Translations under genes and position numbers: made by a program
Assembly: GCA_902779165.1 (NCBI GenBank)
Contig: CACZAN010000013.1
Coordinates: 26,512 to 90,511, forward strand
Length of the DNA: 64,000 bases
Origin: an uncultured Bacteroidales bacterium
GTDB lineage: Bacteria; Bacteroidota; Bacteroidia; Bacteroidales; Bacteroidaceae
Direction: 5' to 3'
In this document: positions 1-10,600 of the stretch, piece after piece
How positions within the stretch are numbered: position 1 is the first letter of the stretch
How the letters are laid out: the number at the start of each line of letters is the position of its first letter
Notes under the pieces: generated by a model
What the model saw: only the letters and a program-made list of their open reading frames with translations
Told to the model about the DNA's origin: nothing
Databases searched by the model: none

Positions 1-1668
1 AAGAATTCTTTAGTCCTGCCCGCACATCATGGCACCGTTCCTGCCGACCGCGTTTTCGCAAGATGGACAGGAGTTGAGCTCGATGCTAATGACGACGGCA
101 TAGTGAAAGAAGATTCTTATCATCTGTGGCCTGCTGGCCAATATATTAGTACAGATGCTCCAGAAATAAGTATCAAGGCCCGCTACGTCAATAAGACGCT
201 CGACCTCGCAACGGTTCGGAGCGATCAGACGGTCTATGACGGAGTGACAGTTACAGGCACGCTCAATACCGCCGACTATCCCGTGAAGATCACGATAGCC
301 GATGGTGCAACGGTGACGCTCAGCGGCATAAACATCAGCGGCGTGAACAACGCAAACTACAATTGGGCGGGCATCACCTGCGAGGGCAATGCCACCATCA
401 TCCTTGCCGACGGAACGACAAACACCGTGAAGGGATTCTACGAGCAATACCCCGGCTTCTTTGTGCCCGCCTCCTCTATACTGACCATCGATGGCGAGGG
501 TTCGCTGAACGCCAGCAGCAACGGCTTTGGCGCCGGCATCGGTGGCGGTTATTATGGTGATGCGTGTGGTATCATCAACATCAATGGTGGCAACATCACG
601 GCAACAGGCGGTAGATATGCAGCCGGCATCGGCAGCAGTCATAATAATTCCTGCAGCCACATCATCATCAGCGGCGGCACCATCCATGCCACAGGTGGCA
701 ATAGTGCTGCTGGCATCGGCAGCGGATGGGGTGGTACCAATCAGGGCGATTTCTCTTCATGCGGCTTGATCTCCATCACCAACGGCGTGACCAGCGTGAC
801 CGCCACGAAGGGCTCAGAAGACGCCCCCAACAGCATCGGCGCAGGTGATCATGGCACTTGTCTCAGCTCGGGCGTGGCCATCGGCAACATGGTTGGTGTC
901 GTCACACGGAGCCCCTATAACTATGTTCCCCTTACAGATGAGGCCGACAACAGCTCCAAGATTTCTGCTTTCGAGAACAATCCCAGCGACGTGACACTTT
1001 ATAGGCGCACGCTCTACAAGGACGGCGCATGGAACACGCTGTGCCTGCCGTTTGCCCTCAACAGCTTTGCAGGCACACCGCTCGAAGGAGCCATGGTGAA
1101 GACGCTTGAAAGCGCCAGCTTCAATGAAGAAAGCGGCGAGTTGACCCTGAACTTCACCGCGAACAACCAGACCGCCATCGAGGCCGGCAAGCCTTACATC
1201 GTGAAGTGGGCCAGCGGTGACAACATCGAGAGTCCTACGTTCACAAACGTGACCATCAGCACCACAACGCCCACCGACATCACGCCTACTGGCGACGGCA
1301 GCGACGGCAGCGTCACCTTCAAGGGTACGTTCGGTCCCGTTGCCATCGGTGAGCGCGGCGACAACACCAAGCTCTATCTTGGTGGCGATAACAAGCTTTA
1401 CTGGCCCAATGGCGCGATGAGTATCAACAGCTTCCGTGCCTACTTCCAGCTGAACGACATTACAGCTGGCAACCCGTCAAGTAGTGGTGTCCGTGCCTTC
1501 GTATTGAACTTCGACGGCGAAGAGCAGACGGGCATAACGACCACAAATTACACGAATTTCTCGAATTCAGACAATGCGTGGTACACGCTCGACGGCAGGA
1601 AGTTCTCAGGCAAGCCGACTGCCAAGGGTTTATATATAAATAATGGTAAAAAGGTCGTGATCAAATAA
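1..1668 (+). CDS. Secreted beta-helix-like surface protein, 5' truncated by window edge
   Basis: The frame is open from base 1, so the true start lies upstream. About 555 residues are visible. A Gly-rich stretch (about 530-760) contains repeats of the type AGIGGGYYGDACG, AGIGSS, AGIGSGWGG alternating with INGGNITATGG-like strands, which suggests a right-handed beta-helix or adhesin-like fold. The C-terminal half has the WNTLCLPF and PYIVKW patterns common in Prevotella surface proteins. The last ~30 residues (WYTLDGRKF ... KGLYINNGKKVVIK) match the C-terminal module of exported Prevotella proteins, probably a type IX secretion or anchoring signal. Function unknown. The next gene follows after 16 bp and ends in the same kind of module, so the two are probably co-expressed. 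Confidence 0.8.
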   Translation, partial: KNSLVLPAHHGTVPADRVFARWTGVELDANDDGIVKEDSYHLWPAGQYISTDAPEISIKARYVNKTLDLATVRSDQTVYDGVTVTGTLNTADYPVKITIADGATVTLSGINISGVNNANYNWAGITCEGNATIILADGTTNTVKGFYEQYPGFFVPASSILTIDGEGSLNASSNGFGAGIGGGYYGDACGIININGGNITATGGRYAAGIGSSHNNSCSHIIISGGTIHATGGNSAAGIGSGWGGTNQGDFSSCGLISITNGVTSVTATKGSEDAPNSIGAGDHGTCLSSGVAIGNMVGVVTRSPYNYVPLTDEADNSSKISAFENNPSDVTLYRRTLYKDGAWNTLCLPFALNSFAGTPLEGAMVKTLESASFNEESGELTLNFTANNQTAIEAGKPYIVKWASGDNIESPTFTNVTISTTTPTDITPTGDGSDGSVTFKGTFGPVAIGERGDNTKLYLGGDNKLYWPNGAMSINSFRAYFQLNDITAGNPSSSGVRAFVLNFDGEEQTGITTTNYTNFSNSDNAWYTLDGRKFSGKPTAKGLYINNGKKVVIK

Positions 1669-1684
1669 CATTCTTTTTATATCT

Positions 1685-4600
1685 ATGAGAAAGACAAACA
1701 ATCAAACAAACCTCCTTGGGCGCCTGTTCCTGCTGGTGCTCCTGTTGAGTGTGAGCTTGAGTACCAAAGCAGACGATTACTTGGAGAAGGAATCCAACTA
1801 CACCGCCATGCTTTGGGGTAATGACAAGTTGCAGATCAAGTTACCAACCCAAAATGACATCACCGGTGCGTTCAACCGAGGAGTCACCGACGGCCGCGTC
1901 TATGTGACTATCGATGGGGGTGAGCGTCAGCTGTTGCTCTGGTGGGACTGTAACACACACTACTCTGACCTTAGTGCGGCCAAAGTTTTTCATGCCAACC
2001 AACCTGGACGATTCAACCTAATGGGTACCGCCTATGGTGTAAAGTCAGATATCACCAAGGATGACGGTACTGTCATGTATTTCCTAAAGCCCGATGCAGA
2101 AGATGGCGACCATTATACCACAACTGTAGAGTGGACCGTGCCACGCATATATCGCGGGCATCGTCTGAAGATAGAGGTGTGGTGCCAGATTGATGATGCC
2201 ACTTCAAGCTGGTTTATCCCCAAGGGTCAGAAGAATCCCAGCTCTTTTTATGTGATGGGCACGGTTGATATGCCTGAAGCCGGTGAAGCCAGTGTGACGC
2301 TCACAGATCCTATGCTGGCCACAGGGCGCGACCATGCAAATGAAATCATGTTAAGCTATAGCTTTGTCGTGAACAAAATCTATTCTGCAACGCTCCATTA
2401 TACCGATGCGGTGACGAACAAGCAATACACACAAACGCTTTCCACCAGCAAGAAGGTGGACTTTGCTTATCTCCCTGCCAACCGCCCCTGGAAGGATATC
2501 CACATCAAAGCTTCTGTCCTTGATGTGCAGACCAAGACCGATAATCCTAACGACAAAGTCGACATCGAATCTGAGAAATTTTCGAGCAGTATGCTACACC
2601 ATCCGCGAGGACTGTCGGCGAAACTTGAAGAGAATGGCTTTGTGACACTGAACTGGCAGGTGGACGACCCCGATCAGGGAGACATCTATGAGGGCGACTT
2701 CTTTGAGATTCAGCGCAATCTTATGGGTGCCACCGATGATGACGACCCCTATTGGAAAACAATTTCTATGGAGGTTTCGTATAAAAATAACCAGAAGGAC
2801 TATTCCTTTGTAGATGAGACGCTGATTGACCAGTATGAAGGCAAGGAGGTCACCTATCGTGTGCGCCGTTCTGTATCTTCGATGTGGCAGTGGATCAACT
2901 CTTCCACCTATGCGCAGTATTTAATGTCGGAGATTATCTACCTGCCCCGCATAGCCGGTGCAACTGTCAGTCGTACTAAGCAGTGGAATGATGAGAGTCA
3001 CATTGCAAAGTTCGACCTTTTGCTCTCCACTTCCGATGGATTAGTTGTGTACAACGACGAGGATTTGGAAGCAGCTCGTCAAAAGATTCTGGACGGGGAA
3101 ATCGCTCAAGATAAGATTGTTATTCCAATCCGCAACGCAGCCGACTGGGATCGTTGTGCCAAGGCAGTTGAAATGAATATCAGAAAACCAAATATTGTAT
3201 TGATGTACGATGTCAAGCTGACAAGAGACAGCAAGATGATCGGTAGCGAGAGCAGTCCTTTTGCAGGAACGTTTTACGGCAACGGCCACACGCTGGAAAT
3301 AGATTTTTTTAATAAAGCAGACTACACGGCTCCTTTCCGCTACGTCGAGGATGCAACTATCAAGGACCTGCACATCACAGGTCGTATTGAATCTGAGTAC
3401 AAATTCATGGGGGGTCTGATAGCCTGTGTCTATAACAGGTCTGGAAATCCCACGAAAATCTACAACTGTCGCAGCTCTGTCAGCATTGAAACCGATTACT
3501 CGGACGACACCTCCAGTGGCGGCTTCATCGGGCGTCAGATGTATGGTGAGCTTAATATCTTTTACTGCCTATTTGATGGTCGATTCTCCTTTACTCGGGG
3601 CTCATCTAATAAGAACCACAGTAATGGTGGATTCATTGGCTGGAAAGACGACACCTCCGATAGAGCATACATAAGAAACTGCCTCTTTGCTCCAATAGAA
3701 ATCTCTACTGGTTATGATAATTGCGCCACCTTTTCACGAGCAAAAGACTTATCTTCTGTGACGCTTGTAAACTGTTATTATACCCAGACTTATGGTTCAG
3801 AAACCAATGGTGCTAACGACTGTAATGGCGTTTCTGCCAAAGTGTTAGCTGGATATTTAAATGACTATGGTGTGTATTGGGAGATAAAAGACGACAAAGT
3901 AGTCCCTGTCGTGTCGGAACACTACCAATTACCCGTTGCCGTATGGGATCAGCGTGCTAAATTGAAACTTCGTATCAACATGCATGGCGAGAAGGGCGTG
4001 GAATCCACTATCGTTGATATCTCCGATAATGACGAAGCCATCAATCATCGCTTCTTTACGTATGAACTCTCGCGCAAGTGTGTCGACTACTCGTTCGATC
4101 TGCTGCAGATACGCGGTTCATCGCCATTGAGCATTGTCGGCTACGACAAGGACACGCTGGTTGTCCACGTTTATAAATTTGAGGGCAACAACACCGACTA
4201 CAGCTTCAACAACATGAACCGCGTCGAGAATCTCAAATGGGAGAAGAAGCAGAGCTCTGTAGTCCTTACGTGGGATACCAGCGGCGGCGAGAGCGACTTC
4301 TACCGTGTACTGCGCCGTAAACATACGACTCAGGAAGATGCCGAATGGACCGATACCATTGCCACCAACCTGACGCTGCAGCAGTATGAGGATATCTCAA
4401 CACAGATACAGGTGAACTACGACTACTGCGTGCAGAGCGTCCTCCAGTGCGAGGGCACGCACATCACGCAGGACATCTGTAGCAATGCTGCCTGCGAAAC
4501 AACAGGTAAAATCGAGGGCTATATCCGTCTGGCCGACGGAACCTCGATGGGAGGCCAGACGGTGATTTGCGAACCTGTTGATATCCCTGGAACCAGTTCT

Positions 4601-7600
4601 GAATATAAGGTGATTTCTGACGATTCAGGATATTTCGTGTTCGATAAGCTGCCTATCTACTTCGGCCCAGACGGTAAGGTGCAGGGTGAATACCATGTCT
4701 CCGTCATGACTTCTGGCAGCGGAGGAAAATACACCGGACCGAACGAGCAAGGCATCGTATCCTTCAACCGCAACGTCAACTGGAAGCAGGAATTCAACTT
4801 CTATATGGACACCTACTTCATCTATTCGGGTAACGTGTTCTACGACACCTCCAGCATCCCTGTGCCAGGTGTATCCTTCCTGCTCGACGGCAAACTCATG
4901 AATGATGCCAGCAACCAGTTGATTACCACCGATACGCAAGGAGCTTTCGCCCTGAGTATTCCACGCGGCGAACACAGCGTGCAGGCCGTGAAGGACGGAC
5001 ACACGTTTGCCAACAACGGTTACCTGCTGAATCCCGACGCCCGCGAGGGAGAGGACAAGACACGCTACAATTTCGTCAATAACGTGTCGAGCATTTATAT
5101 CTGGGACTCCACCACAGTTGTGTTGCGCGGTCGTGTAGTGGGTGGCGACATCGAGGGCAGCAGACCGCTCGGCCACAGCCTCTCGACCAACAACCTCGGC
5201 GACTCGCTGAAGATTGTGATGCAGCTCGAAGGCGACAATGCCTCATACATCTTCCGCGACCCCAAGAACGAAAGCCTGAGGAGCACCTCATATAAGGTGG
5301 ACTTCGGATCGGCTCATGCCGACACCACCCAAGTCACCAAGACGCGACGCTCCATCACCATACGTCCCGATGCCAAGACGGGCGAGTACGAACTGAGGGT
5401 TCACCCCGCCAAGTACAAGATTACGGAAGTGTCGGCTCAGGGCTATGCCACCCTGTTCCAGAACGGACAGGTGGGCCAGACGCTCGACCTCACCTTCAAT
5501 GTGGGGGGCGACACTTGCGAGTACAACCGCATCTATCATGCTATCCCCGATGTGGAGGTGACGCAGTACAATCCCACAGGCGAGAAATACTTTGGTGTGA
5601 AGTGGCTTACCGCCCAGGACAACATCGGCAACAAATCGAATGTAAACCTGGTTTATTATACGAAGGTGACGCCCGAAGCCAAGGACAGCATCGTGCACTA
5701 CTCCTTCGGATATCCCGTATTCATGGCGGGTTCACCCTACGGCTTCATGCTGCAGGCTTGCGAGAAATACTACTGGAACAACGACCCATCAAAAAAGGTC
5801 GATATCGTGAAGCTCGACCAGCGCGGCAAGATCATCATCAAGAATGCGCTGACCACTGACTCGAAGACGGCACAATGGGAGAGCGACCTCGACGAGGATG
5901 GCGGATGCGACTACATCTTCACACCCGACAATGCCACCTTCACCATGGAGGGTGACAATGCCCTGAAGACATTCGACATCACGCTGCTCTACGACGGCAC
6001 ATACTACGATGTCAAGCCATTCTACGGAAACATTCTGCGGGGCTACGTGATGGCAACCAAGGCCAAGCCCGAAGGCCGCAAGGCCATTGTGGCAGGAAAG
6101 CCACAGTTGTGGGATATCCTGCGCGACCCGCCAGGAGGCAGCAGCACATCTTACATCAAAGAAGGCTCCAAGCTTTCATATGGCTACTCCATCGACGTGA
6201 CTGCTGCGGCAGGCTTCACCGTAAAGACAACAACCGGTACTGGCGTCGATTCCTACAAGGGCTATGTGCTTGCACCTAATGGATATGGTGGAACCACTGG
6301 TACATTGGATAAGTCGAAGTCGAAGACAGGCATTGACTTAAAGTTTGAATTCAACTTCGGACACTCATGGAACTGGTCCTACGGTATGGACATCACCGAG
6401 CGTATCCAGACCAAGAGCGGACAGAAGTGGGTTGCCGGCAAGGCCGACCTCTTTATCGGTACCACCGAGAGTTTCATCGTTCAGGATGCCATAGCTGTAC
6501 GCGTCGTTCCCGACAGTATGTATCAGATTGTGAAACTCCATGAGGGAGGTACATACGAGGCTGTTGACAATAATGGTCAAGTGGTCACCAAGGTGAAGGT
6601 TCCAGTCGGTACCACCAAGGTGCTGGCCCAGGGTACAGACGATACCGGCAAGCCCATCTATCTGGTTCGCGACGAGGTGATGTCCATGTCACCTACAGTG
6701 ACTTCTACCTTCGTCCACTCGCAGCATTATATCGAGAACGAACTGCTGCCCGATTTGTTCAAGATTCGTAATTCGCTGATCCTGCCGAAGGGCACTGACG
6801 TGACAAAGGCCAAAGCACTGGCCGACAGCCGTGGCTATGCCACATATATCAGTAACGTGGATGCCGACGACAAGGCGTTTGGTGTGGACTATACAGTGGT
6901 TCGTCCAAATAATGAGACAACAGGCGACAGCATCAAGGCCCTGAACCAGGAAATCCTGGCGTGGGTGGGCTTCCTTGCCAAGAACGAGGAGGAGAAGCTG
7001 AGCGTAGTTCCTACCGATTTGGTGAAACGCTACGACTTTGATGGTGCAGCAAACATCCAGTACAGCGAAAACTTTACGATGGGTAAGACCATGTCGCGCT
7101 ACCTGCGTTACCCGGGTGTGACAGGACTGGGTAATCTTTTTGCGGCAACAGGACCTCTGGCCATTATCATGAGTACCCTGGAAGAAAAACTGAAAAAAGA
7201 GGGCGGTAGTATAAAAGCTGACCCTGTTCCATATATAGATTATAGTGACGTGTTTAAACATGGAATTGACTTAGAAGTCTCAGGCAGTACCTGGGAAACC
7301 CAATGGGGTATTATTCTCAACATCAACGCCAGTGACAAATACAATTCATCGGAGAGCCATTCCAAGGAAGTGGGCTTCACACTGGCCGCATCCAGCAAGT
7401 CCAGCCTGACGGTGGACGTCTATCGCACAGGAACAGAATATACGATAGACGAGAACACCAATTACTTCAACAAGATTACTCTGGAGACACTGAGCAAGGT
7501 GCGCTATGGTACCCTGACACCGCCGATGATGACCTTTGCAAGCTTCACTAATGAGAAGGTGTATTCCAACTTCGTGTTCCGTACCATTGGCGGTGTGACC

Positions 7601-10600
7601 TGTCAGCCGTACGAGGGTGAGCGCGTGACAAAGTGGCATCAGCCCGGAATGGTGCTTGACGTGGCCACCATCCCTGCCGACAAGCCCAGAATATGGATTG
7701 AGCAGCCTGTGGTGAGCAATGTGCCGTTCGACGAGCCTGCTCGCTTTGTGCTGCACATGGCCAACGAGACCGACTATCCTGAGCGAGCCACGCTGAAGTT
7801 CAACTACTTCCTGGAGGCTGGCAGTAATCCCAATGGTGCCAGAGTATGCGTGGACGGAGCGCCTCTCACAGGCGCCGGTGTGGATCTGGTGCTGTGGCCG
7901 GCCATCGGAAGCGACGGCAAGCACAATGTGTTTACCAAGGAGATTACCGTCTATCCCAGCAAGGCGTTCGACTATGAGGACATGGCCATCTGTCTGATGG
8001 ATCCCGAGGACAATTCACGTGTGTTCACACAGAAATTCTCGGCCCACTTCATCCCGACATCCGGCAAGGTGAAGGTGAGTGTGCCCAGCAACAACTGGGT
8101 GATAAACACCGAAAGCCCATTCGACGGCAAGCGCAAGGCTTACTACATGCCAGTACGCATAGAAGGCTTCGACGTGAACTGGCCCAACTTCGACCATATC
8201 GAACTGCAATACAAGCTCTCCACTCAGGGCGACAACGACTGGGTGAACGTATGCTCATACTATCAAGACAGGGAACTGCAGAAGAAAGCCAGCGGTGTCA
8301 CCGATACGATACCAAGTTCGGGCGTCATCGTGGCTCCGTTCTATGGCGAGGTAGACCCGATAGAGCAATACTACGACATCCGTGCCGTGACCTTCTGCCG
8401 CCATGCCGGCGGCTACCTGACGGGGGCCTCAGAGGTGCTGAAAGGCATCAAGGACACCCGCAGGCCGGAAACCTTTGGAACGCCCGAGCCTACCAATGGC
8501 ATTTTGGGCATTGGCGACGACATCCTAATAAAGTTCTCGGAGCCTATTGCGGGCAACTACCTGCGTGGAATCAACAATTTCGAAGTGTTGGGTACGCTGA
8601 TGAGCAACGACATCTCGACATCAACATCGCTGAGCTTCGATGGAAATGCCGTCGCCGGCACGCAGGGCGAACGTAACCTGATGGGTAAGAGCTTCACAGT
8701 GGATATCATGCTGAATCCGGCTATCGACCAGCGCGAGATGACCGTGTTCTCGCATGGCGGCGACGAGAAGGGGCTGCGCTTCGGAATTACTGCCGACCGC
8801 AGGCTATCGGCTACCATCAACGGCGAGACGCTGGTATCAGACTCCATCGTGGCATTCAACAATATGCTGCATCAGGTGGCCTACGTGCTTGACCAAAGCG
8901 GCGAGACGACAACCGTGAAGTTCTACGACGGCAATACGCCTATCGGCAAAAAGGAACTGGCAGAACGCTATGAAGGCGCTACATCGGGCATCATCTTAGG
9001 TGCGGACTTTGACTATTCAGAAGATTTACGTTATAAGGGCGAGATGCTGGAGTTCCGCCTATGGAACCGCGCTTTGACGGGCAGCGAACTCTTGAGCTAC
9101 GGCCAGAAAAAACTCTCGGGCTACGAGACGGGACTGCTGGACTACTACCCGATGAACGAAGGCGAAGGCAGCTGGGCCTACGACAAGGCTCCGGGAAGCA
9201 TGGATCTCTGGCTGGCAGGCACCAGCTGGAAGCGTCCAGCCGGCATCTCAATGGAAATCAAGGGCGACAAAGGACTGTGCATAAAGCCAGACAAGTTCGT
9301 ACGCAGCAAGAACCACGATTTCACCCTGACCTTCTGGTTCCACACGAACGACGAGAACGCCACTCTGTTCTCCAACGGCGAAGCCAATTACGGTCAGGCC
9401 GACCAGCTCAATATCGGTATAAAAGACAGTATACTCTATGTGCGTTCGCAGGGCTTCGAGAGGAAAATATCGGCCTTTGTATCAGAAGGCAGCTGGCACC
9501 ACTTCGCCATGACGGTGTCGCGTTCGCAGAACGTCAGCAACGTCTATGTGGACAAAAAGCTTGTCGAGTCATTCCCTGCTGACAGCGTGGGCGGTATCAT
9601 GGGCAACGACATCACACTGGGTGCTACCTTTGTGGACAAGGGCAAGCATACCAACGTGATGAAGGGGCACATCGACGAATTGGGCCTGTTCTCAAGCGTA
9701 CTGCCTGTGAACCTCATCAAGGAGTATTCGAACCACACGCCACTCGGCACCATGAGTGCGCTGCTGGCTTATCTGGATTTCGGACGCTCGGAGAAACTGG
9801 ACAATAACCAGCAGCATCTTGAGCCGACAGGTATCAGCCTGAAACGCTACGTTGACTCGCTGGGTAAGTTAGAGGAACGCCGCGATACACTGCTGTCCGA
9901 TGAAGAGGTGAAGGCCTTGGCTGCGCGCGACTTCTATGCTCCGATGGTCAGCAACTCGCAGATGGATAACCTGCGGTACAGCTACGTGGCCAACGACAAC
10001 GAGTTGTATGTCAATGTCAACGAGCCCGACTTCCTGATAGAGAAGACCAACATCTACGTCACCCTCAAGGAAATTCCTGATTTGCAGGGCAACCTGATGG
10101 CATCGCCCGTCACGCTGAACCTCTACGTGTATCGCAATCCGTTGCGCTGGGATGTGAAGCGCATCGAAAAGGATGTGCGCTATGGTGAGGGCGTGACCTT
10201 CGAGGCCACGGTGAAGAATCTGAGCGGTGTGACGCAGGACTTCAAGTTGGAAGATCTGCCGTTGTGGATCAACGCTTCACAGACACAAGGCGTACTTGAT
10301 GCGCTGGACGAGCAGACCATCACATTCACCGTCAGCGACTATATTAATATAGGTACATACAACGAGCAGATAGCTCTTATTGGAGACAATATGATGTCGG
10401 AACCGCTGCCTATCACGCTGCGTGTGCGTGGCGACGAACCTGACTGGACGGTTCCTGACCGCCTGAAAAAGAACAACCAGACAATGATGATGGTGGCACG
10501 TGTGAAGATTGACGGTGTGGTGGCCAGCTCGAAGGAGGACATTCTGGCTGTGTTTGACGATAAACAGCAGGTTCTGGGTGTGGCTCATATTGAGGTCAAC